From: Gigaspora rosea
Taxonomy: Eukaryota > Glomeromycota > Glomeromycetes > Diversisporales > Gigasporaceae
Reading direction: 5' to 3'
NCBI GenBank assembly: GCA_003550325.1
Contig: QKWP01000364.1
Location: 48,831-112,830 of the forward strand
Length of the DNA: 64,000 bases
The notes below the pieces were generated by a model. That model had not been told where the DNA came from. It searched no databases and saw only the letters and a program-made list of their open reading frames with translations. This document shows positions 20,271-33,050 of the stretch, one piece after another; within the stretch, counting starts at the first letter, position 1, and each line of letters starts with the position of its first letter. The position numbers and the translations under genes are program-made.

Positions 20271-21300
20271 ACTTGAAACATTCCTACTGCCTTCTCGCAA
20301 TACTTGCACAAAGCCAAATATAAATAGTTAAAATATATTTGTCATCAATATATTTTTTTTTTAAGCTTGCGAGAAAAAAGATTAACAAATACTATATATA
20401 ATTAGTAGACATGCATCTGAGATCATTAAAATTATTAACTTTTTTATATTACAGAAATAGCAGAGTCTGGACACGTGTCAAAGCCTATCAAAATTGTGCA
20501 GTGTCCAAGTTTAAACTATATTAATATTTAGAAACACCAAAAGCTTGGTTACAATTTGTGCACAGTAATAAGACACCACTGTTCATGTGAATTATGAAAT
20601 AGATGATTCAGAGTCAGACCCAGATAAGAACTCAAATGTGGTATTATTTAAAAATTTTTTTTTCTTTTAGCTTTGCATAGTGTATGATTTCTTTGAGGAA
20701 TATCTGGATTTGCTATTGCGTTATAAGTTCTTGACGAACTTCCATTTTACTAACTCTAGTAATTAATGAAGAGAAATTGAAATTCTTCTATGTGATATTG
20801 GTTTAACAATTTTAGATACTAGTTTTGAGGTATTATTGCCAGAGGCAACTGTTTCATAACTATTATTAAACATTGGATTTAACTTGGTTTATTATTAATA
20901 TACAGAAAAAACATATAATTAAATATATTATCATAATAAAACATGATTTCTTTCTTCAAACTTGCTAGAAAAAAGTGTAATTGATAGTAGATCGATTTAT
21001 TTTTGGCTTATACTAAATAAATTATAAATAAATAGATCAGCAAATCTGAAATTGTTTTTTTATATAAAAAGGGTTAGTTAAAAAGAATAAACTATATAAA
21101 TAAGCCCATTTTTTCACAAATAAACCAGCTCAAATAGATATGGGCCGTCAAAAGTAGAAACCAGGGAATTTGCTTTTTTTTTAAAAATTAACCTATTTGA
21201 TTGATCAGGTGTAAATTTATAAGCCCAATCTTTTTTATTTAATAAGGAAAGTCTGATCACTTAATAAATTTTTGCAATACAGTGGTTAAAAGCTTTTGAC
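20271..21300. other. Intergenic with one dispersed repeat
   Basis: No gene seen. The part 21,115-21,185 (GATATGGGCCGTCAAAAGTAG, AAACCAGGGAATTTG split here for length) has a diverged copy in opposite orientation at about 42,552-42,615. Confidence 0.5.
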
Positions 21301-21389
21301 GCAATAATCTAAAAATAGATTTACCGAGATCTACCGTGCAGATATTGATTTACAATCTAATATAGATTTTTCTAGATTATCATTGTTGC
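21301..21389. mobile_element. Short palindromic element
   Basis: GCAATAATCTAAAAATAGATT at the left is inverted at the right as AGATTTTTCTAGATTATCATTGTTGC with small gaps. It looks like a foldback element of about 90 bases; boundaries approximate. Confidence 0.4.
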
Positions 21390-21929
21390 GCAATTATTGC
21401 CTTTTTTTAATAGAGTATGCAACTTATATTATTATTATTTTGCTTTTGGTTGTGAAGTATGAATTGCCGGATCTTCTTTTGTTGTTATCACTTAAGTTCC
21501 TTAGTCGTTATAGGACCTTTCCTCAAGATTGGTAGCTCTTTTCATTATACACAAAGATCTTGGACTTTATTCTTGACATATACTGTAAAAGAAGGTATAT
21601 TCGAAAATGAAGCAATAGGTTTTTTTCTTAAATATTCATTATTATAGTAACTTACTGGTTTCTATTTAGATTCGATATTCTTACAATATAAAGTTTTGAT
21701 GAAAAGAAAACATAAGCAGAAGTTTTGGGTCTTGCTGCACTATGCCGTAAACACTGTCACAGAGAAAGAAAAGACATTTGAGTGTATTTGAAATCTGCTG
21801 AAGGTAAGTTTTGGATCTTGCTGGGTTGAAATATAATTGTTAGATGTGTCGATTTTAGAGTCCTTTCCGGTGGACTTTTCATTGGTGTGTTTCATATCCA
21901 TTAGCCATTGGATTTATCGGTGCTTTTTT

Positions 21930-22730
21930 TGGTGAGCTTTGCTGTCGAGCACTTTGTAAGAATGCTGCACTAACTACTTTAGCATTAATTAGAAAAATCT
22001 AATGTTGGATATTGTTATGACGAAGAAAAGTGGATGTGAAAAGGATGAACATAAGAGATTGATTCATTTCCAAAACTCCGCAGAGATAGGGAATGAGGAA
22101 TTCTGATAGAACATACAAGCCCAGATAAGAAAATTGTTTTAATATAATTAGAGCTTGAAAAGTATGAACATAAAGCATTAATATAATTAGTGGAATATTT
22201 AAAGTTGGATATCGTTATGATAAAGGAATTAGAGTTGAAAAAATAAACAACTAGGCATTTATTCATTTCAAAAATTTGTAGAGATAGTGGATATTGATAG
22301 AATATTTAAGTCCAGATAAGAATTTATTATTAAATGGAATTGGATTTGAAAAGAATGAACATAAAGCATTCATTTATTTTCAAATATCTGCAGAAATGGA
22401 AACGTTGATGTAACCTATAATCAAGGTAAAAAAAATTAGTTTAATTGAATTGGAATTGAAAAAAATGAAGATAAACATTTATCTATTATCCAAAATCAAC
22501 AGAGATAGGTGATGCTACTGAATCTGTTAATGTTAGATATTATTATGATGAAGGAATTAGAGTTGAAAGGATAAATAAATGCATTCATTTATTTTCAAGA
22601 GTTTGCAGTGATATAAACACTGATGGAATGTATAATATAGGTAAGAAATTTGTATTAATTTAATGAAATTGAAGGTAAAAAGAATAACATAAAGTATTCA
22701 TATATTAGCAGAGATTGGTGACCTACTGCA
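21930..22730 (+). pseudogene. Sel1-repeat protein remnant
   Basis: At least five decayed Sel1 units can be read in mixed frames: a YRYDEGIRVEK-like start, NEHKAFIYFQ and SAEIGN recur (for example about 22,045-22,085, 22,200-22,290, 22,335-22,400, 22,540-22,630). All are interrupted by stops and indels, and spacing between units varies. The pattern matches the Sel1 families of this genome type but no start, end or partner domain can be assigned. Confidence 0.7.
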
Positions 22731-22735
22731 AAGTT

Positions 22736-23745
22736 GGAAGCGAAACGAAACCTACTCGAAACTAGTTTCAGAAGGATTCTAATCCATAACTAGTTTCAAA
22801 AAAATCGAAACTCCGAAACCCGAAACCCGAAACTATAATCTGAAACCCAAAACTATAATCCGAAACTCAAAAATATAATATTGAAACTTTTAAAGTTTAT
22901 TATAAAGTTGACTCATTTTTAACGAACTCAAAATATAAAATTATTTTTTGAATAAATTATAAAATTATATAGATCTTTTTTTAATTATGTTTTAAGCAAT
23001 TTTTTTTCACCGCCTCAGTTTGTTCGGGTTTTTTAAAGCTGGTCATTTTTATTTTTAATATCATACAGCTATTACAACTGATTTCAAAATTCTAAGACGA
23101 TAGAAAAAATTGCTAATAAAAAATCGATAAGTATTTGATACCAACAATTTATTTACTCTGTGGTAACTTGGGTAACTTATCAATTCGATTATTAGTAGAT
23201 CTGGACTAGTGATGCCACTGAAATTGATTTTTGAAAAAGGCCTATTTCGTCTTCATTAGAGAAAATTAAAATTTTTTATAAGGAAGTGCAAATAAAATTT
23301 ATATAGATATGTTCCTTATAATTTTGTCTATTTAAAAAAAGTATCAAATAATTTCATCTTTCATATAAAATAGGTCAAAAACAATTTCGTTTTCAAATTT
23401 TAATTTTGGGTTTTAGGACCCGAAATGCTTTTGTCCTCATGTATAATCTGGACATACTATTACTTATTATTACTTGATAGTATAACTAGTTTTTACGTAG
23501 TAAATAAAAAAACTGATGCTTGCAAAAGCAAACTTGATTATCAAATTTTATTGAATTCTTTAAAGAGATATATAACATATGTATATTGAAGAGATAGATA
23601 CATAGCATACATCAGTGCTTGATGTATAATTGAAAGACATCTACAATACATTAATGCAATCAATGTATGTAGAAGTTTGGGTAGTTTTTGGTGTTTAGGT
23701 TTCAGGTTTCAAATGAGGTTTCGGGTTTCGAGTATTTTTTGTAAT
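22736..23745. mobile_element. Possible element bounded by inverted GAAACCCGAAAC clusters
   Basis: A cluster of GAAAC/CCGAAACCC repeats at 22,741-22,890 faces an inverted cluster (GGTTTCAGGTTTC, GGTTTCGGGTTTCG) at 23,695-23,740. The 800 bases between are AT-rich and non-coding. Similar GAAAC text recurs at about 58,765-58,905. Confidence 0.45.
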
Positions 23746-24182
23746 TTATAAAAAATACTTTAATACAGTATAAATAGTAATCTAAGTAAGCTAAATAATT
23801 TTAGCAAATTTATTCTTGGTAATTTTTTAATAAAAATTTTTTAATTGTTATTTATTTATTATAGTATTTTAAAATTTAAAGTAAATTTGCTAATAACTAG
23901 ATACAAACTAATAAAATTATATTTATTTTATTTTATATATTTTATTTATATAGAGTTTAAAATTTTATATTTATATATATAGTAATATAATTTAATAAAA
24001 ATAAATACTATATATTATATATTTATAATTCTATAGTACTTTTTTATACAATATTAATAAATTTTATTATTAATAATAAAAAATAAATTAAATTAATTTT
24101 TATATCATTGTACAAAAAATTTTTTTGAATTTTTTTTTAAATATTAAAATCTTATAAATTAATATAAATTAAATACATTAAT
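23746..24182. other. Intergenic, extremely AT-rich
   Basis: Almost only A and T; nothing recognised. Confidence 0.5.
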
Positions 24183-27100
24183 TTATGCTTCTTTTTTAGG
24201 TTTTGGAATTTGAGGCATTGAACAATAATTATCTTGTTTTAATGGATTTTGTATATGTTTTCTTACTTCTTCATAAAGATACCATTGTTGCATAGCAGAT
24301 AATCTTGGTGATTTTTTTACTATAGGAAATGAATCTATAGTTGATAGTAATTGATTATGTCGAATTAAATTAATTTTTTGTTCAGCTCTATCAGTTGAAG
24401 ATTAAATAATAACATGACCAATATTATCTTAACTAAAATAAAAGTGACAAAAAAAAATATTAACTCTTTCTGACGATCACTTGGACCAAATTTCCGACGG
24501 AAGAAAACAAAAAGTTTTTTGTTGGAGCATGGGTAGAAGTACATAGGACCTACGGTTTCTACAAAGGTCAACTATTCGCTATCATCTAGGGACTCCTTTG
24601 ATATATACGGCATGCAAGCCAAAAGCGTTTTGGTACAAGATAACTGGCCGGAGGTGGCGCCCTTGTATGAAAAATTTTGGTAGAGTTATCATTTCCACTC
24701 TGTCGACGAAGTAACCTGTTACTATATAATGGGAACAGCAAAAAAATGAGTTTTCCAACAACACTCTCCTGTAGATTTCTTACAAGTGATTCCTTTGTAT
24801 CATCTTTTTCGCCTTCCTGCCTTTCTTTCAAAATTTTCGATAAAAAGTGGGAATTTGGTTTACCCTCTCCAAAAGATCGGCTATTTACTTTTCCAAATTA
24901 GGATGGACCCAGTAGAATGCAACCACGTGGCGTGTTTGTTTACGAATACGGTTTCGGTACTACTCCATACGACGTGCTCAATCAATATGGTATAGGGATA
25001 TTTGAGGTTGGTCGTATAGTCAGAAGAAAATATTAATTAAGGCGTAGCTTTAAAGTAGAGATATACAATAGTTGCATTTGTTATATAACTTTTATTCAAC
25101 CTACCACGGTTTATAATAGTGTTTTCCCTTTTCTTTTTTCCATTGGTTTTTGTTTCTTTTTTGTTAGACTAGCCTTCGTGCTTTACAATGTGGTTTTTTT
25201 TCTTTTTTGTTTTCCTCTTCCATTTTTTCTTTTTTGTTTGGTTTCTTTTTGTATCTCTTGTTTTCTTGGCTTGATATTTTTTTTTATATTTACTCTCTCT
25301 CCTTATTTTGTCCTTAGTAAATTCCTTGTTAGTTAAAGGAATATGAAGAAGAGAAGAAGCTATTATGGTGTGGCACTTAGGCTAGTTTAACATAGCCTCT
25401 AGTTTTTAGCTTGTCTTCAAATTAGTGCGGCAGGTTGTACTTGGGCACTTTTTACAGCAGCCGGGTAATGTCAGATTTGCAAATTAGGAATAAACAAGTG
25501 TATTATGTAGTGATATACTTAGTATCTTAATAAAATACTGGCGAAACTGCCTAAGTGAAAAAAAAAAATAAAAAATAAAAGTGATGCTGTTTTAAAATTT
25601 GAGGAACTGTATCAAAATAATTGTTTAAAAATTCTGTCCAATTAAAAAAAGTTACTTTGCGTTGATTATTTTCTATAACTAATTGAGGTATGTTATAATT
25701 ATTTGTTGTAGAATTTCTAACAACTTGTACTAAATCTACTAAATTATCAACTTCAGAATTTCGTAATTTTAATTTTAATAGTCCAAAAAATCCATCTGGA
25801 GGAAATTTAGATGTCTAGCAACCATAAATAAATAAGTAATATTTGAATATAATTTCATTATTATTCTCCATGCTAAATATTTAATTATTGCATTATTTTT
25901 ATTTTTTCTGCACAATTATCAGCATGTTTAATTATATGTTTTTCTCCAAGTCCATGATTTTCAAAATAATTATGAACTAATGAAATTACAGCATCTGCTC
26001 CTTTTCCAACTATTTCTTTTTCTTCAATTAAATAATTAATCTTAAATATTAAATATATTAATTAATTAAAATTATATTATACTATATAACATTTTTATTT
26101 TAAATAATTACCTAACAAGGAAAAGCATCTTCACATATTCCAAATACTGCAACTTTATAAAGTGATTTAAAATATATGGTACCCTTAAAAATATAAGATA
26201 TTATTAAATTATAATAAATAAAAACAATTAATACTTTATTAAAAATTACTTCTTGTTGTGAAGAATAAGGTAATTGAATGCTTTCTGCAAAGTTCCAAGA
26301 AATATGATTTGTAATATCAATATTATTAAAAATTCCAGGACGTAAAAATGAAAAATATTAGAAATACTAAGTTTAGTATTTAAAATACATTTTCTATTAA
26401 ATTAAAATTAAAATTATTAATATTAATTAAAATATAAAATTTAATTAAAATAAAATTTAAATAATTTACCTATAATATTCTCTTTCTAAATTTGCCCAAT
26501 CATTATGAAATTTCCATTCATTTATTGTTTGTTCTAATTTAGATTCAGGAATATAAATAATATTAAATCGCATTGTTTTACATTTTATACATAAATCACT
26601 TCTAGGAGAAAGAAATTTGATTTCAGGAAGATATAATTTTCAAATATTAATAAAACTAGTTGAGCTAATTATATAATCAGAGTTTTTAATACTTGAAGAC
26701 TTATATAAACGAAATAAACTTAAATAGTTTTCAGTGCTGAAAGAAAAATTATAATTTTTGTTTCCTTTTCAAAATGATGACCTAAAATAAAAATTTATAG
26801 TATTAATATTAATTTAATAAATAATTATAAAGTTTAAATTTTATACCAGGAGAAGGAAGTCCATGAATATTGGCATAATTTGAAATAAAAGTTAAAATAT
26901 GTAAAACATTATTAAAAGAAATTTTGTTATTACTATTTTTATTTTTAAGTCCATGAGATATTGGCAAAATATCATGTTCAAGAAAATGTCTATGAATTGA
27001 TTCCCATTTCCAATTAGTTATATCATATATTAATAAAAAAGCTTTTAAACAAATTTTATCACCATCAAATCTATATTCATTAGTTAAATATTTTTTATCT

Positions 27101-27634
27101 TTTCCAGCTCTGTAGCACTTTCTTTTCTAATTAAAGCATTAAGTGTAGCTAATAAAAACATATTTTTTTCAGCTTTTGATAATAGTTGAACATTTTCTCA
27201 TTTTTTTTTATAGCTATTTCATGATTAATTTTTTTAGTACAATTCCAAGTTAAGTAGCAATTAAAAGTATCAAACTTAAGACAAAATGCTTCAATATCTT
27301 GTTGTGCAAGTATTTTGTTATTTTTAGAATCATTATCAATTAATTTAGTTTCAACTTTTTGATTATATTTTTTACAAAAATTAATAATTTGAGTTTCTGA
27401 AAAAATCTCACTTTCAATATTATATAACTGTTCATCTGCTAAAATATCAATTTCTTTTTCTTCTTCTATTAAATTAATCTTATCTTCTTCAATATCTCCT
27501 GAATATGTAGACTGATAGATATTTTGTAATACTAAAATACTAGTATTTAATGAATCTAATTCTGGATGAGTTTCAATAAAAACATTATTAAAAAGAAAAT
27601 GAGTCATATTGAAATTTGAAATTACTATGTACAA
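24183..27634 (-). pseudogene. Transposase-like protein with introns, split by an insertion
   Basis: A multi-exon minus-strand gene, probably starting at the ATG at 27605-27607 and ending at the stop 24183-24185. Readable blocks in order: ILAQQDIEAFCLKFDTFNC; a YRFDGDKICLKAFL block; ISNYANIHGLPSPG; then, after an intron at 26846-26782 (GTATAA...TTTTAG), LSPRSDLCIKCKT with a C-x-x-C pair; IFNNIDITNHISWNF; GTIYFKSLYKVAVFGICEDA; a region around NYSFMIAGH-like text; and the C-terminal SAMQQWYLYEEVRKHIQNP. This looks like the core of a cut-and-paste transposon protein found widely in eukaryotes, but I cannot name the superfamily. Frame breaks near 27,100 and in the centre, and the 1.1-kb insert, make it inactive. 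Confidence 0.6.
24448..25571 (+). mobile_element. Retroposed insert with poly(A) and 13-bp target duplication
   Basis: AAAATAAAAGTGA occurs at 24435-24447 and again at 25572-25584. Between them lie 1,124 bases that end, just before the second copy, in an A-rich tail. When the insert is removed, the interrupted transposase frame becomes continuous. The insert contains short coding-like stretches (near 24,900-25,010, FVYEYGFGTTPYDVLNQYG in one frame) and a T/C-rich 3-prime part with CTGGCGAAACTGCCTAAGTG before the tail. A 5-prime truncated LINE or a retrogene are both possible. Confidence 0.78.
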
Positions 27635-28263
27635 TTATATTTTAGTTTTATACAATTTTTATAAATACAGATATTATAAAATTAATTATATAAAATTTTA
27701 ATATAAAATACTTTGTTAATAAAAAAACAATACAAAATATATAAATTAATAAACCTATTGTTATTTATAAAGTTTATTACTATAAAAGTTCATATATAGG
27801 ATAAAATTAGATCTGGTTGCAGACTATAAAATCTTAATTAATAAAATACAAGTTTTTTTTAAATAGCTAGACTGCAATATATAATAAATACAAAATGTTT
27901 ATGCACTTTAAATTTTTTTCTTTTTATAATATAACCTCTGGGCATGTATTAGACCTGGGATCTACTATAGGGTTTAAAATTGGCAAAATAAAACAAATCT
28001 GGGCCTTGTATATAAACTTTTATAGTTGTTACTTACTTAACATAGTTAGACCAATTATTGCAATCATACATTAAAAAAAGTTGATACTACTATTGATATA
28101 CAGAATATAATTTTATGATTGTGCTAATTCAAAGCAACAAGCCAATGTTCTATATAAGGTAGTTTCTGCTTTTATTACAGAATTTTATAAACTCTGCATA
28201 CTGTATTTACTATTGTCTCCATAATGGTATTACCAAGTTAATTGTTGTGTACTTACCATAAAT
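27635..28263. other. Intergenic, no gene seen
   Basis: AT-rich upstream flank of the minus-strand transposase-like gene. No motif could be singled out. Confidence 0.4.
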
Positions 28264-28506
28264 GACACAGTCAGGATGGTCCACAAAGTGCAGATCATCT
28301 GCCAAACCACATAGAATCATGTAAATAAAATGCAAGAGCAAAAGTTAAGTTTTGCATTAAACACTAGCATAGCATATGATATTATCATACAACAAATGTT
28401 AGATAATTTATGCTTTTACACAATTCCAGCATTTCATTCGTATGATTACTCTATGTGGTTTGGCAGACTTGTGATCTGCACTTAGGGGAGCTGCTCTGGC
28501 TGTATC
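28264..28506. mobile_element. 243-bp MITE with arms of about 45 bp
   Basis: GACACAGTCAGG at the left and CTGTATC at the right frame a long inverted repeat in which GTGCAGATCA and CTGCCAAACCACATAGA are shared by both arms. The two arms differ by a few indels. No coding capacity. Confidence 0.75.
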
Positions 28507-28669
28507 TATTGTAAATAAAGATCTTTGCTACTGCAGTAGCTATAAAGATATAATAAAGTGATCTATCATTTTTAAATAGCCTACTCTATTAAACTACAAT
28601 TGGATCTAAAGTTTTAATCTAATATCAAGAAGTGAAACTAGGTCTATTAATGCCATCAATAAAATTAAA

Positions 28670-29428
28670 ATCATGAATATAAAATATCAATAAATATTTA
28701 TTTTTAAATACTTATTTACAATTAATTATCTAATACCCTACTCATACCGGTTCTGCTTACTTCACCAATACTTCAAAGACAATCAATTCACAAACAAGTT
28801 CGCATCATAGTGAATAGATTGTAAAATAAACACATCGATAACTTGCTTGCTGTGAGTATAAAGATGATTTATTTATTGAAAATAAAAATACAAACATAAA
28901 ATGCTAATTCATAAATACTTATCTCTAAAGCCGTGTGGTTGTTAGCAAGTATATCGAGTTTTTTTTTAGATTTTAGTTGGTGTTCAAAATATCAAGTAAG
29001 AACCAAGTTGTTATCATCAAAACAATTTCTTATTTCTCTTGAAAAATGTTTTTTTTAGGTCTTCTTCATTTTTAATCCCTGGAGTTTTTAATCAGAAGTT
29101 TTTATAAAGTCCTTCGAGCTTATTTACAATTAATTACCTAATACCTTCTTATTCACATTAATTAATAATCTTTGAATATAAAATAGGTTATTATCAGTAG
29201 AATTAAAATTATGTAACATAAAATACTAATCCATAAATACATATCACTATACTTTTTCAATTAATTATCTAATACATTTTCATTCGCATTAATTTAAAAT
29301 GTAAGTATAAAGATGATTATTAATATTAATCAGCGGAATTAAAAACATAAACATAAAATGCTAATTCATAAATACTTACCTTTATTTACAATTAATTACC
29401 TAATTTCTTCTTATTCGCATTAATTTAG
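28670..29428 (+). repeat. Cluster of intron-like MITE repeats (family A, plus strand)
   Basis: Several partial copies of one sequence: a start GTRAGTATAAAGATGATT, a middle ATAAAATGCTAATTCATAAA, and an end TTCGCATTAATTTAG. Copies are at about 28,675-28,740, 28,853-28,925, 29,115-29,300 and 29,297-29,428. The start and end match the 100-base units of the 10.5-11.6 kb array in the opposite orientation. No coding exon recognised between them. Confidence 0.65.
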
Positions 29429-29463
29429 GGCCCTTTGATCAATCTGTCGGGATGGGTCTGAGG

Positions 29464-30073
29464 AGGACCCCGAACAATCTATGTGAGGTCATAGTTGAAA
29501 AATAGCTAATGGAGGGCCATTTTTCAAAAAAAGGTTATATTTGAAAAGTAGGTATTGGAGAAAAAGGTTATATTTGAAAACCGCTAAATGGCAAAATAGG
29601 TATATTTAAAAGAATGCTAATAGAGTAATTTTTATAAATGTTATATTTGAAATGTGCTAATGAAAAATTGGCTATAATAGTAACCTAGCAGGTAAAAAAA
29701 AGAGAGGGAAAAAAGGGAGTGAGGGGTAAAAGGAAGAGATGGTGAAAAGGGAGAAAGGAATAAAAAGAAAAGAGAGGTAAAAATAAGTTGAAATAGTTTT
29801 TTTTTTAAGTTTTTTTTTTATTTTGTAGTATATGTAGTTATGATCTAGGCACATTACAGATTAGATGGGCATTTTTTAATTTTTTTTGTTTTTTTTTTTT
29901 AGAGAATAGTTTGTTTTTTTAGAGAACGTTGTATTTCAAAAAAAGTTAAAGATGGGTAAAAGTTCTATCTAATGTGTGAAATATAGCTTATATATATAAA
30001 ACCAAAACTGCTAACCAAAAAAATTTTTACTATGATGCTCAAATATAACCTCACATAGATTATTCAGGGTCCT
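29464..30073. mobile_element. MITE family 1, copy 1 (8-bp duplication)
   Basis: Begins AGGACCCCGAACAATC and ends with the inverted GATTATTCAGGGTCCT. The exact 8-bp duplication GTCTGAGG flanks it at 29456-29463 and 30074-30081. The interior has purine-rich AAAAGAGAGG blocks and A/T runs, with no transposase: a non-autonomous element of hAT-like target length. Confidence 0.9.
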
Positions 30074-30081
30074 GTCTGAGG

Positions 30082-30802
30082 TCAAATTTTAATTAATAAA
30101 AAAATAGTTTAACGAATCGATTGTACTGATTTTTTCAATGAATACACTACGTAATAAACGTTTAATCTGTCAAAGAGAAAATTTTCATTAGCAGAAGATC
30201 GTTTAACTGATCAAGGATATTTATCATTCCAATCACCAAAAGATAGAGGCCCAAACGTCCTTTTTTATAGAGTTGCTCTTATTGGTCAAAATTTTTATTG
30301 ATTCATTAGAAAAAACAAAGTTTAAGTATTTCCCTCTTCATATTATGGATCTTTAAGATTGTTATCAACATAAACGAATTATTGCCTTATTACTTATGCT
30401 AAAAATCTTTGCTGCAAATCAGACAAGGCAAGAAGATAAAACAACAAAAATGGCTAATCTTTACCATCTTCTATCTTTTACTTCTATGACAATAAATCCA
30501 AGAATTACTTAATTGTATTCTCTATCTGATGTTGTCGTAGATGGTATTTTATCTTTCTGTTGATTCATCATTTTCGCTTTTTGGTTTTGATCTTGTAAAA
30601 ACATAATAATCGCTAAATTGTAATAATGGCAAAGGTGTTTGTTCAAGCATCTATTTCAATCAATAATCCCATTTATTGCAATACTTGAGCATCAACACAA
30701 TCATAAATTAATTCATACTATCAATTATCAAAAATGGTCTAATTAATAACGTCATAGTGGTTGTGTACTATTACGATCACTAGCTAGTCCATCGAGCATG
30801 CA
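30082..30802. other. Intergenic, no gene seen
   Basis: AT-rich sequence without recognised features between two mobile elements. Confidence 0.4.
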
Positions 30803-31255
30803 GCTTGAGAAAACCCTTAATCTTTGAATATAAAATGAATTACTATCGTTAATCAGTAGAATTAATATTATAAACATAAAAATACTAAGGCCATGCAAAT
30901 AAAATTAATTGTTTCTCGTAACATATTAAGACTAAAGAGCACCCGGGACCCGGCTGTTATTGTATAAGTAGAAAAAAATGTTATATAAAATTTTTAAATT
31001 AAAAATTTACTGGTCGACTTAAGACCAATCAGGTTCAAAATAATTCGATTAAAATAGGAAAAATATATATGTAGCTGCAGCTATATATGGACGAATAACC
31101 ATGTGATTATATATCAATTTATGTTATACAATTTGTATACGAATATTAAAGTAAATTTTATTATGATATAAAGATTATATTATGCTACAATAGCATCAAC
31201 AAAACTAAAAACTATCCTAAATCTACCTAACTAGCTAATACTAACTAACCCTAGC

Positions 31256-32218
31256 AGGACCCCGAATAATCTATATGAGGTTATATTTGAGCATAATAGT
31301 AAAAATTTTTTTGGTTAGCAGTTTTGGTTTGGTAATATAAGCTATATTTCAAACATTAGATACCCATTTCTAACTTTTTTTAAAATACAACGTTCTCTAA
31401 AAAAAAAAAACANNNNNNNNNNNNNNNNNNNNNNNNNNNNNNNNNNNNNNNNNNNNNNNNNNNNNNNNNNNNNNNNNNNNNNNNNNNNNNNNNNNNNNNN
31501 NNNNNNNNNNNNNNNNNNNNNNNNNNNNNNNNNNNNNNNNNNNNNNNNNNNNNNNNNNNNNNNNNNNNNNNNNNNNNNNNNNNNNNNNNNNNNNNNNNNN
31601 NNNNNNNNNNNNNNNNNNNNNNNNNNNNNNNNNNNNNNNNNNNNNNNNNNNNNNNNNNNNNNNNNNNNNNNNNNNNNNNNNNNNNNNNNNNNNNNNNNNN
31701 NNNNNNNNNNNNNNNNNNNNNNNNNNNNNNNNNNNNNNNNNNNNNNNNNNNNNNNNNNNNNNNNNNNNNNNAAAAAAAAAAAAAAAAAAGCCGTTTTGAA
31801 CGATCTTTACCCCCACCCTTTTACCCCCTCTTCCTTTTACCCTCTCTCTTCTTTTTACCACCCTCTCCTTTTTACCCCCTCTCCTTTTTACCCCTCTCCC
31901 CCTTTTACCCTCCCCTCCCTTTTACCCCCCTCCCTTTTACCCCTCTCTCCCTTTTACCCTTCTTTTCCTTTTCTCTTCTCTCTTTTTTACCTGCCAGGTT
32001 ACTATTATAGCCCAATTTTTCATTAGCACTTTTCAAATATAACATTTATAAAAATTACCATATTACCATTCTTTCAAATATACTCATTTTACCCATTACC
32101 CATTTTCAAATATAACCTTTTTCTTCAATACCTACTTTTCAAATATAACCTTTTTTAAAAAACGGCCCTCCATTAGCTATTTTTCAACTATGATCTCACA
32201 TAGATTATTTGGGGTCCT
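31256..32218. mobile_element. MITE family 1, copy 2, holding the assembly gap
   Basis: Starts AGGACCCCGAATAATC and ends GATTATTTGGGGTCCT; the exact 8-bp duplication ACCCTAGC is at 31248-31255 and 32219-32226. The centre has CCCTTTTACCC-type pyrimidine-rich repeats next to a run of N. It lies inside the 30889-33264 element. Confidence 0.88.
31413..31771. other. Assembly gap (359 N)
   Basis: Unknown bases between two A runs inside MITE family 1 copy 2; the repeat content probably prevented assembly. Confidence 0.99.
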
Positions 32219-32379
32219 ACCCTAGCTATTTAAGAAACTACAAAACTACCCAAACTCTAATACTTTTAGTACTATATAACATTATACCAAAGAAAACATG
32301 CCAGTAATGAAGCCAAATCGGTTACAATCGAATACCAAATACCTAAGACTAAAAAGAACAAAGAATAATAGAAATGAAA

Positions 32380-33050
32380 TCCAAATCAACAACACCAATT
32401 ACAGTGACCACAATAATGAAATTTCGCAGTTCTAATAACAACAACCAAAGACAAAGATATTTTGTGCTCTAATAACTATGACACCCACGATGAAAGTAAT
32501 AACAACGACGCTATGATGAAGGCATTCACTACTCTAATAATGACATAACCAGCAATGAAAAAACACCTCTAATAACGACGAAACCAACAGCGAAGGTATT
32601 TTTATAAAGAAAAAAGAGTATTAGTAATATGTACAAAGATTCGTGCAAAGCAAAAAAAAAAAGCTAAAATGAAAGTATACGTACTTAAACTACTCCAAAA
32701 TATAACACACCAGCAAAGTCGAAGACAAATAAGTGATAACACAACACTAATAAAACAACACTATAAACGACAACACAAGAATGAATGACTATACCAATAA
32801 AACAGCAAACGACAAAACAGCCAACAAAAGTGAAACAAATTCACAGACAATACTAGTGAAATGGCTAAGGTGATCTATTAAAAAAAACTCAGCATAAACA
32901 ACTCATAAACAGATGGTCAAAAGGCACTAGTAGCGATATCCCATCGACAGTACCAATAATAATCGAGAGGCACCAATATCGATTATACTAGTGACAACCA
33001 ACGACACCATGGTAACGACACCTGTGACGAATCTGAAAGAAATGCCTAAA
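32380..33050. repeat. Low-complexity CAA/ATAACGACG-rich stretch
   Basis: Degenerate short repeats of the AATAACGACRAAACC type, purine-biased on the plus strand, inside the Harbinger-like element. No open frame of note. Confidence 0.5.

Noticed and set aside
24365-24995. Several overlapping short frames on both strands
   Set aside because: They fall in the retroposed insert and contradict each other; only its structure (poly(A) and duplication) is supported.
29672-29854. Minus-strand 60-codon frame
   Set aside because: It lies wholly inside MITE family 1 copy 1 and translates its purine-rich repeat.
31397-31861. 154-codon frame across the run of N
   Set aside because: Most of it is undefined bases; the rest is a poly-purine/pyrimidine repeat.
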